A stretch of 64,000 bases of DNA, taken from the NCBI GenBank assembly GCA_028282465.1, contig JANQHX010000052.1, forward strand, positions 1 to 64,000, in the 5' to 3' direction. This DNA comes from Gynuella sp. (GTDB lineage Bacteria > Pseudomonadota > Gammaproteobacteria > Pseudomonadales > Natronospirillaceae). The position numbers and the translations under genes are program-made. Numbering within the stretch: the first letter of the stretch is position 1; each line of letters starts with the position of its first letter. Below the pieces are notes generated by a model. The model saw nothing but the letters and a program-made list of their open reading frames with translations, was not told the origin of the DNA and made no database searches. Below, piece by piece: positions 1 to 9,157 of this stretch.

Positions 1-2
1 CT

Positions 3-107
3 AGACCTGCAATGCCGACACAAAGTGCACCCACCCCAGCACAAGGCCGCCAATTGGGACCAAATCAAGTGATCAAATTGGATGATGATGACTTTGGCCG
101 GTTCTAA
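3..107 (+). CDS. C-terminal end of an unidentified protein (partial)
   Basis: An open frame enters from the left edge and ends at a TAA at 105-107, giving 34 residues. The tail is Pro/Gln/Thr-rich and ends in a short acidic stretch, DDDDFGRF. The low-complexity linker followed by a compact acidic end is the kind of tail seen in many proteins, so I do not assign a family. The frame is the only one of the three forward frames that stays open from the edge to a plausible gap before the next gene, and that is the only support for it being real. Most of the gene lies outside the window. Confidence 0.5.
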   Translation, partial: RPAMPTQSAPTPAQGRQLGPNQVIKLDDDDFGRF

Positions 108-193
108 TTGATCGTTTCAGTACAAGGTTTCTGCCAGTTCCTGTCATCATTTCGCAGGAACTGGTTGCACTACTCATTAAGGAGATTAAGCAC

Positions 194-284
194 ATGGTGA
201 CTGTCGGTATGAACTACCGCTTGATTCCAGGTAAGGAAGAAATATTTGAACACGCCTTCCGGCAAGTCGTGGAAGCGATGAAAA
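194..284 (+). pseudogene. 5' fragment of an antibiotic biosynthesis monooxygenase-family gene
   Basis: After a good ribosome site (GGAG at 181-184) an ATG at 194 opens a frame beginning MVTVGMNYRLIPGKEE and running through FRQVVEAM. This resembles the N-terminus of small ABM-fold proteins, which normally continue for about 100 residues through a 'GxxGH' core. Here the similarity stops after roughly 29 codons and the frame ends at a TAA at 296-298 after TRLH. The sequence beyond is the inside of an ABC transporter gene on the other strand. I read this as a gene cut by a rearrangement at about 280-288, not a functional short protein. The family call rests on about 29 residues, so it is tentative. 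Confidence 0.5.
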
Positions 285-1394
285 CACGCCTTCATTAAAG
301 GAGTAATCTATTCCTTTAATTATGTAACGAGCATTCTCTTCATATCTGAAATGAATGTTTTTGAGTGTTAAAGAAGTAGGGGTAAAGTCTTTTTCCTCTG
401 ATATACCTATTTCCGATTTCTGAAAGTATCCAATCAGGTTTTTATAATTAGCTAGAGATGCCTTACCTTTTTGTATTTCATTAATCGAATTAAGCACTAA
501 ACCGACTGGCCCGGTGAGATAGAGTAGCGCCATCACAACAGACGCTAAGTCTTGCCCCTGCAGATCATAAGAATAGGATATTTGAAATATTACGATTCCA
601 ATGACAAGAAATGCGATCATCTCTCCGTATACTTCAGTAAAAGATAATACGCCCCTGGCGACAACTTCTTGCTTAAAGAAACCATGTTCCGCAGTACTTA
701 GTTCTTTCTGAAAAAAATGATTAGCTTTTTCTGTATCTAACTTCAACTCTTTAGCCCCTAGAATTAGGGATCGAGTATTGGCCTGCAACGTGTCTAAGGT
801 TGATCTAGAGCGTTTAAACATCAAAAACGAGATCAACATTGGCCCTTGATAGGTTATGATGCCAACTATTAATGCGACAATGATAAACAGGAATACTGAT
901 TGGTCTAGGTAAAGTAAATAACCCAAAATACCAGTAATGGTTACTGAATTAATCCAAAGCAGAGGAACATGAAGAGCCGCATTAGTAATATTAGGCACAT
1001 CTATGTGAAGCAAGTTAATAAGCTTGGATTGGCCTATTTTTTCCAACTCAAAATAAGGTAGATTTTGTATTTTTTTATACAAACTCAAACGCAATGATTT
1101 AGAACCATTTTGCGCCGCGTAGGTTGATAGCGTGATTGAAATACTCTTTATCAAAATCAAGGACAGGCAAATACAAAGGAATAGAATAGCTATATTTTCA
1201 GTCGGTGAATTGAAATACCCATGATCATTAAATGCCATTTCACTGCCATTTCCACGGTCAGCCGACAATGCATACATTAGCGTTGGTATGATAGTGGCGT
1301 ATATAAAACCAGTAGAAATGCCCAGCACCAAACTGACAAAAAATATATTAGGGGCATTTTTCCAGTAGATGTCAGATAGATTCTTAATAATCAT
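285..1394 (-). pseudogene. ABC exporter of cyclic-peptide/siderophore type (PvdE/SyrD-like), truncated before the Walker A motif
   Basis: The gene reads leftward from ATG at 1394. Residues 1-310 form a six-helix exporter membrane domain; from about residue 345 (LTLKNIHFRY ... IIKGIDYSFNEG) the start of the nucleotide-binding domain is visible. The P-loop should follow within about 10 residues, but the frame instead runs antisense through the monooxygenase fragment and stops at 186-188. Walker A, the signature motif, Walker B and the H-loop are all absent, so no ATP-driven transport is possible from this copy. It overlaps the upstream acylase gene by 11 bp, as in a translationally coupled operon. 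PvdE-family exporters move peptide siderophore precursors to the periplasm. That role, with the acylase beside it, is inference. Confidence 0.8.
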
Positions 1395-3810
1395 AATTCG
1401 GTTTGATCGTTAATAGATGATAGTTTTTAGAAGAAGAATTAAAGGGCGTGTCTATTTTCAATTGGTTTCGATAATGATCACTGAGTATGTTTCCTGATTG
1501 TCCGGTTGAAATCCTATAGAGATAGTTATCACCATCATGAAACTGTCGGAATATTGCACCGTAGAACTGTCGATATTTACTGATATCTGCTTGGCTTGGT
1601 GGTGCAACATTTACGGTTTCTGAACTTCCCTGACTTCTATTCTTTAATGAAAATAGCCCTGACCATACCCATTCCCTCTTACCAGGAAGGGCCTGAGAAT
1701 CTTCGTCTTTTGAGAAAGGAAAATGCGGATGGCTTGCTGTTATGGTTTTCCCCCATTGCCACCGGTCAGAGATATCTCCGTATTTCGACTTCAGCCTGTC
1801 TATGGCATTTCTGAAAGAACTAACAACCAGCTCTTCACAACTCTGAATGTCAGAGTCGGTATATTGAGATTGACAAAAGATCCCGTTATTACTAATAAGA
1901 TTATATGCAATGTCGTAATTTTCGTGCTCAAGAATCGACTGAATAGTATTTTTTGCAGGTGAAGCTTTGGAAGTACTGAATGTTTCGTCTTTAATGGCTA
2001 AACTGGTAAATTCATTAAGCCAGTGTGAAAATATGGTTGCTCCCACTGAGTCCTTAGACATGTCACCGTCCCAGCTCTGCAATATTTTCACTGCTTCTCT
2101 ATAAATCACTTTATCCTCTGGCAGCTGATTAAAACTGCTTTCAAACAAGGTTGACAGTGGGTTGAATGTATCTAGTTGATAAGCTAACGAATCTTGTGGT
2201 GATATTTTTTTACCATTTTCAATTTGTTTAGTTAGTAGCTGTTCTATTCGATCATGTCGATAGTCTGGCGAAAATCTATCGCTAATGTAGTGAGGGTAAT
2301 CTTCATTTAAAATATTATGATTTGCTGAAATGATATAACCTTGCTCCGGGTTATATTGCTGAGGCCAAACCTCAGCAGGCAGCCGCCCTTTCCATGAATT
2401 AGTTGAGTTATTTCCATTCGCTGGTAACGCACCATGACCCAAAGGTCTTATGGGAAAATATCCAGCAGCAATCGAACCTATGTTTTCACCATCAGTGTAT
2501 AAAAAATTGTGCGCAGGCCCGACAAATTCAGATAGAGACGCCTTAAATTCATTCCAGTCTTTTGAAAAGTTCAACTCTAAAAAGCTATTAAAATTTCTGC
2601 CACTATCATATTTACCAGTCCAAGCTAGGCTGTAAGCAGTATTCATTTGAGCATTTGTTTCTGAGAATATGATCGGTCCATTTCCAGTTTCTAAAACCTC
2701 TAATTCGAAGGGCTCTGGTTTTCGTTGAAACAACTTGTTTCTGATGTTGATACTTTCATGTCTTGCCGACATATGCTGGTACGCATTGTCATGTAAGTAC
2801 ATTTTTTTGTTATGGGGATGAATGGTTTCTTTAAAGAGATCCATGTCGTCAGCCATTAATGTAGTTGCACCCCAAGTAATATATCCATTGGTTCCAAGGG
2901 CAAAAAATGGCAAACCAGGAATAGTTGCACCCCTAAAGCTGTAACCCTCAAAGTCCAGTTGAGCAAGATAAAAGAAGGATGGTGTTGTATGAGTGAGATG
3001 GGGGTCGTTAGCTAAATGACTTTTTCCATTAGATGTTAACCCCTTTGAAATAACCCACGCATTACTCCCAATAAATGGCCGATAAGGTCGATTCGCTATT
3101 ACTCGCCTGATACTTTCAGAACTGCCTACTAGCTCAATATTTTCATTTTCAGAATCAACAAATGGATATGTAGATATAAGTGCATCCGTAGCATCAACAC
3201 CATACTCTTGAAGAAGTGATGTACGCATCAATTCATTGTTGAGACTATTACTCAACTGCAAGCCCATTAATTGAAGTATGGCAAGACTGTCGATGGGCAT
3301 CCACTCGACAGGTTCATAGTTCAAGAGAAGAAACTCTAGGGGTAGCACACCTAATTGACCAATACCGAAGTTCAATCCTTCAGTATATTTTTTTAGGATA
3401 ACTCGATTACTTTCGGAAAGGTTTTCCCATGAGTCTTTTGCATTTCCACTTAGGTTCATGGTTCTTGAAATAATGTCGCTGTCTAACGACTCGATTCCTA
3501 ATACTTCGCTTAATGTCCCGTGTGCGGTTCTCCTAGCCATTTCCATTTGCCACAACCGGTCTTGGGCGTGAACAAACCCTAGGGCAAAGTAACCATCTAA
3601 TTTATTTTCTGAGTCTATATGAGGAACTGAATACTTATCTCTGGAAATCGTTAACTCGTTTGAGATGTGATAGCTATGAATGCTTCCTTCAATAACCGGG
3701 AGCGACTTTTCTAGAATCGAACTAGCAACAACAACAGCAACAAAAATTGGTATGGCGACAAAGCATACAGCTCTTGAAAGTAATGGATATTTGGAAAATA
3801 TTATATTCAT
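1384..3810 (-). CDS. Penicillin acylase family protein (Ntn amidohydrolase)
   Basis: The protein has 808 residues, typical for secreted penicillin/AHL/siderophore acylases. An N-terminal hydrophobic segment (about 13-32) should deliver it to the periplasm. The conserved start of the alpha chain is present (residues 55-92, with HAQDRLWQME). The N-terminal-nucleophile site follows a short linker: GSNAWV at 248-253, so Ser249 should become the beta-chain nucleophile after autocleavage, followed by NDPHL near 268-272. No key motif is missing. The substrate cannot be read from sequence; family members cleave beta-lactams, acyl-homoserine lactones or the fatty acyl chain of siderophore precursors (PvdQ). 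Its coupling to a PvdE-like exporter favours acyl-peptide maturation. No clear Shine-Dalgarno lies before the ATG. Confidence 0.88.
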   Translation of the reverse strand: MNIIFSKYPLLSRAVCFVAIPIFVAVVVASSILEKSLPVIEGSIHSYHISNELTISRDKYSVPHIDSENKLDGYFALGFVHAQDRLWQMEMARRTAHGTLSEVLGIESLDSDIISRTMNLSGNAKDSWENLSESNRVILKKYTEGLNFGIGQLGVLPLEFLLLNYEPVEWMPIDSLAILQLMGLQLSNSLNNELMRTSLLQEYGVDATDALISTYPFVDSENENIELVGSSESIRRVIANRPYRPFIGSNAWVISKGLTSNGKSHLANDPHLTHTTPSFFYLAQLDFEGYSFRGATIPGLPFFALGTNGYITWGATTLMADDMDLFKETIHPHNKKMYLHDNAYQHMSARHESINIRNKLFQRKPEPFELEVLETGNGPIIFSETNAQMNTAYSLAWTGKYDSGRNFNSFLELNFSKDWNEFKASLSEFVGPAHNFLYTDGENIGSIAAGYFPIRPLGHGALPANGNNSTNSWKGRLPAEVWPQQYNPEQGYIISANHNILNEDYPHYISDRFSPDYRHDRIEQLLTKQIENGKKISPQDSLAYQLDTFNPLSTLFESSFNQLPEDKVIYREAVKILQSWDGDMSKDSVGATIFSHWLNEFTSLAIKDETFSTSKASPAKNTIQSILEHENYDIAYNLISNNGIFCQSQYTDSDIQSCEELVVSSFRNAIDRLKSKYGDISDRWQWGKTITASHPHFPFSKDEDSQALPGKREWVWSGLFSLKNRSQGSSETVNVAPPSQADISKYRQFYGAIFRQFHDGDNYLYRISTGQSGNILSDHYRNQLKIDTPFNSSSKNYHLLTIKPNYDY

Positions 3811-4599
3811 CTATTAAAAACTACACAGAACTCAACCGGAGCCAGATGTTGGCGATGAACTCTGTAAGCTCAAGTTTCAATAATGTTAACTGTGATTCAT
3901 GCCGTAAATTTTTTTCAATAAATAAAAATGATTTGAATCAAATAAAATTAACTTGTAGCATTTTTTATTAGCATTGAAACATTTTATTTAGTTTAGCCTT
4001 ATTTAGGCGTGACAAATTAAGAATTTGAAATTTCATTTTTCAATATTATTTGATGTTACTTTTTTATTTTAAAGTCACCAATCAGATATAGATTGAATTG
4101 GTTTTTAGAGTCCCTTTGTACGCAGAATTATTATAATTTAGAATTTTTGTATTAACGTTACTGAAGTGATTTCTGAAATCATATTCTTCAGCCTACTAAC
4201 GATTTTTTCTTTGGAACTTATCAAGCATTTCAATGGATAATTAAAAAGGGAAAATCAAACACTAATGGGTTGGTAACTTGTTTGTCGACACCTCTGGAAA
4301 ACTAGTGTCTTAACATTTTTATGAGTACAGATTTTGGCGGAATCTAAAATCTAAAGCTTATAGTCGAATAATGGTTCTAGCATGCCTATGTAAGAGTAAG
4401 GTAAACGACAGAGTCATAAATAATTATTGAATATCTATTTGATACGCGGAAAATCATCCTTTTTAATCCAATAACCACTTAAAAAGTGCGCCAAATAGAT
4501 TCTAAATATCAATTTAGCGTCAAGATAACTTACTGCTTGGAACTAGTCATATTTGTAATGGTCATAAGGCCGCTACTAACCAATAACTAGGGGTATCCC
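3811..4599. other. AT-rich intergenic region, no gene found
   Basis: This 789-bp gap lies between the divergent acylase and thioredoxin-like genes and is visibly richer in A and T than its surroundings. All frames are closed by frequent stops and I see no tRNA, repeat array or convincing hairpin. It must contain the promoters of both flanking genes, but I could not pick a confident -35/-10 pair. Together with the broken exporter at its other side, the low GC suggests that 285-4599 is foreign or decaying DNA. Confidence 0.6.
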
Positions 4600-5013
4600 A
4601 TGAGTAAGATTAAAATAGCATTAATATCAGTTCTTTTCGGATTTTCATCACTAATGACCCAAGCTTCTGAAACTAAGCCAGAGGTATTAGGTGTTTTGTT
4701 TTACGCAGACTGGTGCGGCAGCTGTAAGGTGCTTGACCCAGCCATTGAGAAAGCAAGAGGTAAATCTGATTTAGATAATGAGTCAGTGCTGTTTGTTACT
4801 CTGGACTTAACGGATGCAACTACAAGACATCAATCTGAGCTGTTGGCAAACAGCCTGGGTTTAAGCGAGCTATATGCAAAGAATGAAGGGGCAACTGGAT
4901 TCATGCTGTTAATTGATGCTGAGACCAAAGAAGTGGTTACAAGATTAACGAAAAAAGCTGATGCGAACGCAATCACGGCTGAAATTAAAGGCGCTATTGC
5001 TAAAGTATCCTAA
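4600..5013 (+). CDS. Secreted thioredoxin-like protein with a CGSC motif
   Basis: The 137-residue product starts with a Sec-type signal peptide (about 1-22, ending near TQA-SE), then a single thioredoxin-like domain. The redox motif WCGSC has its cysteines at 39 and 42 after the usual FYADW strand, so the active site is intact. The CGSC dipeptide differs from the CGPC of thioredoxin and CPHC of DsbA. There is no second TM and no lipobox, so the protein should be soluble in the periplasm. A cis-Pro loop is not obvious in the C-terminal half, where GATGFMLL may take its place. The gene stands alone and is followed by a long stem-loop. Partner and substrate are unknown. Confidence 0.8.
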   Translation: MSKIKIALISVLFGFSSLMTQASETKPEVLGVLFYADWCGSCKVLDPAIEKARGKSDLDNESVLFVTLDLTDATTRHQSELLANSLGLSELYAKNEGATGFMLLIDAETKEVVTRLTKKADANAITAEIKGAIAKVS

Positions 5014-5036
5014 TACTCGACAAGCATTTTAATCCA

Positions 5037-5079
5037 ATGCCGCCGTTTGATAATCTCATACAGATTACCTAGGCGGCAT
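5037..5079 (+). terminator. Long stem-loop after the thioredoxin-like gene
   Basis: An outer 8-bp stem (ATGCCGCC at 5037-5044 with GGCGGCAT at 5072-5079) encloses an inner stem TAATCT/AGATTA. It sits 24 bp after the stop codon. The 3' flank has only a weak T run, so it may act as a terminator or as an mRNA 3'-end stabiliser. Confidence 0.55.
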
Positions 5080-5265
5080 CTGTTGTATTCTGCCTAAGCT
5101 GAAACTATCTAAACAGTTTTTGTCTACTCATATTCCTGAACACTTGTTAGTTGAGCTTTAGGAATTTATAGCAACATTAATCTATCTCTATTTATCCATT
5201 AATATTTGCAATTCCAGCGGTTAAAATATCTGCCCAATCACAACAGCCTAAAGAATAGAAATTAA

Positions 5266-5712
5266 ATGGAATGTCTCGAATGCGAAAGCTACAAGATCCC
5301 AATGGATTTATTGCTGATTGCAGATCCGTCGGAGAAAAGCGTTTCATCATATCTAACAGGCTCATGGTGTTTTGCAGCATCTGACCATGAACATATTATC
5401 GCTGCCTGTATTATTAAACCAAACTCATCAGTTATGGCGGAAATCTATAATATTTCAGTTATGCCTCAACACCAAGGTAAAGGTATTGGCACAGAACTAT
5501 TAAAATTCGCATTATCAAAGTTACCCAGTAAAGCAATAGAAACAGTAGAGCTTGGTACAGGTACTTTTGGCTATCAGCTTACTTTTTATCAGCGTTTGGG
5601 TTTTCGCGTAAAGTCAGTTGAGCAGAATTATTTTCTGACTCATTATTCTGATCCAATTTTTGAAGATGGTATTCAACACAAGGATAGGTTAAGACTCTAT
5701 CTGCACCTATAG
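5266..5712 (+). CDS. GNAT family N-acetyltransferase
   Basis: A 148-residue single-domain GNAT protein. The acetyl-CoA pyrophosphate-binding loop is clear: SVMPQHQGKGIGTELL (about 66-81) fits the Q/RxxGxG/A motif. The later strand-turn FYQRLGFRV (about 107-115) is the usual GNAT C-terminal element. The arrangement around GTGTFGYQLTFYQ recalls the B. subtilis YvbK group, but the acceptor substrate cannot be predicted. No strong Shine-Dalgarno precedes the ATG, and the next in-frame ATG (codon 13) would remove the first strand. The gene is monocistronic and converges on the HD-GYP regulator gene. Confidence 0.82.
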   Translation: MECLECESYKIPMDLLLIADPSEKSVSSYLTGSWCFAASDHEHIIAACIIKPNSSVMAEIYNISVMPQHQGKGIGTELLKFALSKLPSKAIETVELGTGTFGYQLTFYQRLGFRVKSVEQNYFLTHYSDPIFEDGIQHKDRLRLYLHL

Positions 5713-5799
5713 AGACTTGTAATTAGAAAGGGGCAATATCAGAAAGAGATAATGCTTCCATGATCACCAGTAGCTATCATTACACACGTACAATTTGGG

Positions 5800-7368
5800 T
5801 TAGATTACGCTCTGAGTTTTGGCCTGATTATGATCGGAATAGTCTTTAAGTATTTTCAAAATATCGTCTAATTTATTTTCCATGGCTTGCACAACCGCTG
5901 GATCAAATTGGCTACCACTATTTTTTTTAACATAGCCAACAGCATCATCGGTACTCCAAGGCTCCTTGTAGCATCTTTTATTGACTAAGGCATCGAATAC
6001 ATCTGCAACGGCCACAATTCTTCCTTCAATGCTAATTTCATTTTTAGACAAACCACTCGGATAACCTTTTCCATCCCAGCGCTCATGATGATCACGAGCT
6101 ATTTTCGCCGCCGTCCGCATAACTGGCTTGTTGGATTTCTTCAACATCTCATAGCCAATATCCACATGCCCCTGCATGATCTCCCATTCTTCTGCATTTA
6201 GTTTTCCTGGTTTGTGCAGAATATTGTCTGGTATACCAATTTTGCCAAGATCGTGTAGTGGAGAAGCTTCGCGAATACGTCGAGCCATTAGTTCATCAAT
6301 ACCTAATTCTTTCGCCAACAGATAGGAATATTCAGACACCCGCTTCAAATGGAAACCTGTTTCTTTTGACCTGTTTTCAACAGCTTCACCGAGAAGAAAA
6401 AGCATTTCTCTCTGGGTTTCTTCAACTTGAGTTCTTAAGTACAGATTTTCGAAGGCGACCAAAACATTGCGTGAATAAATTTCAATGAGATCTTTTTCTA
6501 AGCGGGTTCTTTCTCTTAAGCCACGTAAAAACAGGATATTTTGCTGTCCGCTTTTGCCCCTAATCGCACACATGAAGTTGTCACCAGCATGGTGAGTCAC
6601 GAATTCTGAAGACTGATTTTCTAATGCTTCTTTAAAGCTTTCTGGCAGAACCGAAAGAACGTCTGAGCCAACAATAGACTCATAGCTTCCAACCCCTGCA
6701 ACAATGCGTGTGACATCATCATCTTCGTGAGCGGCAAGCCCTTCTGCCTTTCCATAAAATGCATCTTCTTCCATTTGTAAAATAGAAGTTACTTGCTGTA
6801 AAACGCCTTGAGCAAACTTCTCCACGAATTCTTCATTAAACACATGGCCTGTGGCTTCAATAACTCGCTCTAACCCTTGTCTGTTTTGGTCAAGAGCAAC
6901 GATATCTCGATAGGATCTTAAGCATGCATAGATGACGGTATGGAGCTTTGTGCGAGTCAGCTCAGTTTTTTCCTTGTAATCGTTAATATCATATTTAGCG
7001 ATTACGTCTTCTTCTGGTGCTTGACCTGGCTGACCAGTTCTTAACACGATGCGAACAAAGCCATTATTCAATTCTTCTCGAATTTTTACTGCTAATTCCA
7101 AACCAGCATGATCAGTTTCCATCACCACATCTAGGAGGCAAACAGCTATGTCTGATCGTTCAGCAAATAAGTCGTACCCTTCTTTTCCTGAGGTTGCCTT
7201 TAGAAATTCAAGAGGCCTACCGTCAAAGGTAAAATTTTTGAGAGCCAATCGGGTAACGTCATGAACATGCTCATCGTCGTCTACGATGGCCACAACCCAA
7301 GGTCTAGTCTTGTCTATCTCTTTTAAGTCGTCGCTCTCTTCAGCAAATATCAATTCATCTGTGTTCAT
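5800..7368 (-). CDS. Response regulator with receiver, DUF3369 and HD-GYP domains (c-di-GMP phosphodiesterase)
   Basis: The 522-residue protein has three parts. Residues 25-150 are a CheY-like receiver with the acidic pocket DDD at 30-32 and phospho-acceptor Asp80 (CLLDVV). A middle region (about 160-320) matches the DUF3369 sensory-like domain common in this architecture. The C-terminal part (about 325-505) is an HD-GYP domain with the catalytic HD pair at 372-373 (HDLGKIG) and HHERWDGKGYP, the GYP signature, further on. These residues are those expected of active c-di-GMP phosphodiesterases. It lies 6 bp downstream of a histidine kinase gene on the same strand, which is almost certainly its cognate kinase. 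Input signal unknown; nearby MshE-type c-di-GMP targets make pilus control possible. Confidence 0.92.
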   Translation of the reverse strand: MNTDELIFAEESDDLKEIDKTRPWVVAIVDDDEHVHDVTRLALKNFTFDGRPLEFLKATSGKEGYDLFAERSDIAVCLLDVVMETDHAGLELAVKIREELNNGFVRIVLRTGQPGQAPEEDVIAKYDINDYKEKTELTRTKLHTVIYACLRSYRDIVALDQNRQGLERVIEATGHVFNEEFVEKFAQGVLQQVTSILQMEEDAFYGKAEGLAAHEDDDVTRIVAGVGSYESIVGSDVLSVLPESFKEALENQSSEFVTHHAGDNFMCAIRGKSGQQNILFLRGLRERTRLEKDLIEIYSRNVLVAFENLYLRTQVEETQREMLFLLGEAVENRSKETGFHLKRVSEYSYLLAKELGIDELMARRIREASPLHDLGKIGIPDNILHKPGKLNAEEWEIMQGHVDIGYEMLKKSNKPVMRTAAKIARDHHERWDGKGYPSGLSKNEISIEGRIVAVADVFDALVNKRCYKEPWSTDDAVGYVKKNSGSQFDPAVVQAMENKLDDILKILKDYSDHNQAKTQSVI

Positions 7369-7374
7369 GACTAC

Positions 7375-8979
7375 TTACGCCTTTTCCATATAAGGAATCT
7401 CTATAACGAAGCTGGTGCCCTTGCCTAATTCGCTATGACATTCAATTTTTCCACCCAGCTTTTTCACCACTAGGTTATAAACGATATTCAAGCCTAATCC
7501 ACTACCACCGTCGCCTCTTCGAGTGGTAAAAAACGGGTCAAATACCTTATGCCTAGTTTCCTCAGTCATGCCAGCACCGTCGTCTTGAAACAAAATTTGA
7601 ATCACGTTACCAACATGATTGACTTCAATGTGGATTAACCCTGCTGTATCTCCGTCATTAAAAGCATGCATTAACGCATTCATCACAAGGTTTGTTGCGA
7701 TTTGCGCTAACGCACCTGGATAGGTTTCTATTACAAAATCCTGTTCATATTCATAGTCCAGTTCTACTCTAGTCTTTTTAAGTTTCGGTTGTAAACTGCG
7801 TAAAACTTCTTCTAGGTAGCTGGCTAGACTTATTTTTCTAATGTCTTCACTGGATTGATCGACAGCGACTTGTTTGAAACTCTTAACTAACTGGGCTGCT
7901 CGCATTAAGTTATCTAATAGAATTTTAGACGATTCCTTGGCTTCAGCCATAAAGGCATCCAATGAAGATTTTTTCAAAGCACCCGAGGCTAGGTCATCAT
8001 CTACTTTTTCAATTTCAGCATTTAAGTGGGTGATTGCAGTGATAGACACCCCCAATGGAGTGTTTACCTCATGGGCAACACCTGTGACCAAGCTGCCAAG
8101 TGATGCTAGCTTTTCACTTTCAACTAATTCTTTTTGGGCGAGTTTCAATTGGTGCACTGATTCTTCGAGATTTTTATTAGTGTCTTTTAGGGCATTTGTT
8201 CTTTCTTCTACCCGACGCTCAAGGGTTTTCTGGTAATCAAGCAGTTGTCGATCTCGCTCAGCAAGATTAATTTGCATGGTTTCAAAACTTCTAAATAACT
8301 CTCCTAGCTCATCATCTCTGTGCAGCAACCGATCATGAAATTCTTGGGTCTCTAGCTGACTTGCTTTAATATTTTTAATAGCATAAGTAAGCTCACGAAC
8401 TGGTTGAGAAACCACCCATTTTTGGATGAAATAAAACAAGCTGGCACAGGTAACCAGTAGGGCTATATGAAATAGCGCACTGAATAATGCCAGAGGTTTA
8501 AGTTGATCAATGATGACTTTATGATCAGACCCCAATAGAACAGCGCCGATATGCTTATCTTCTTGGGCAGCCTCGTACCAAAGCTCGTAGCTATAAACGA
8601 CCCCTTCTTTAACTGCTTTAACAGTAAGGTTTCTTTCAACTTTTTGAAAACTTCTCAGGGGTTCAATAGTTCCAATTTCAGAGATGATGTCGTTTTTATC
8701 ATCTCGTATGGTGACAGCCGTAATGTATTGATTTCTTAGGAATGCTTGAGAGAGGGTTTGTACATCTTCGGTTTCATAGTTCCAAAGACTGGTTTTCAAT
8801 ACCGGGGAAAGGTTATCAATGGTGTAATTAATATTTATTTCACGATCGACAACAGCCTGACGATAGCTCAGGAAGAGCTGGACGGCCCACGCTAGGATAA
8901 AGGCTAGAGACATGTAGCCCAGGAAGCGCACCACTAATTTTCGAGCTAAATTTGGTGTTTTTTGAATCCCCTGAGTCAA
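7375..8979 (-). CDS. Membrane sensor histidine kinase
   Basis: The 534-residue protein has an N-terminal membrane helix (about 15-35), a periplasmic sensory region (about 36-160), a second helix (about 163-185), a HAMP-like segment, a coiled coil (about 245-290, rich in E, L and K), and a HisKA/HATPase kinase core. The phospho-acceptor is His303 in GVAHEVNTPLG, the H-box form typical of four-helix kinases paired with DUF3369 regulators. The ATP lid is intact (DDGAGMT and GGSGLGLNIVYNL). It is transcribed just ahead of the HD-GYP regulator gene, giving a two-gene signalling operon. The periplasmic domain gives no ligand clue. Confidence 0.92.
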   Translation of the reverse strand: MTQGIQKTPNLARKLVVRFLGYMSLAFILAWAVQLFLSYRQAVVDREININYTIDNLSPVLKTSLWNYETEDVQTLSQAFLRNQYITAVTIRDDKNDIISEIGTIEPLRSFQKVERNLTVKAVKEGVVYSYELWYEAAQEDKHIGAVLLGSDHKVIIDQLKPLALFSALFHIALLVTCASLFYFIQKWVVSQPVRELTYAIKNIKASQLETQEFHDRLLHRDDELGELFRSFETMQINLAERDRQLLDYQKTLERRVEERTNALKDTNKNLEESVHQLKLAQKELVESEKLASLGSLVTGVAHEVNTPLGVSITAITHLNAEIEKVDDDLASGALKKSSLDAFMAEAKESSKILLDNLMRAAQLVKSFKQVAVDQSSEDIRKISLASYLEEVLRSLQPKLKKTRVELDYEYEQDFVIETYPGALAQIATNLVMNALMHAFNDGDTAGLIHIEVNHVGNVIQILFQDDGAGMTEETRHKVFDPFFTTRRGDGGSGLGLNIVYNLVVKKLGGKIECHSELGKGTSFVIEIPYMEKA

Positions 8980-9157
8980 CGTGGCTTCCTATCACATTTA
9001 CTATTCGTAACAGTATAGTCAAAAGAAACGATCAGCTGTTAACACTAATTGCTTCTTTTAACCATCACATCAAAATCTAATTATTTCGTGAATCGGTGTT
9101 GCAATTGATCACCGTTATTAATCTGCATACTAGCCACAACTCTTGGCTTGTAATGCT

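Noticed and set aside
3919-3937. Fur-box-like AT-rich stretch upstream of the acylase
   Set aside because: Only about 10 of 19 positions match the Fur consensus, no more than expected in so AT-rich a region.
3747-3971. 74-codon forward frame at the start of the acylase gene
   Set aside because: It runs antisense over the acylase 5' end into AT-rich sequence, with no ribosome site and no recognisable fold.
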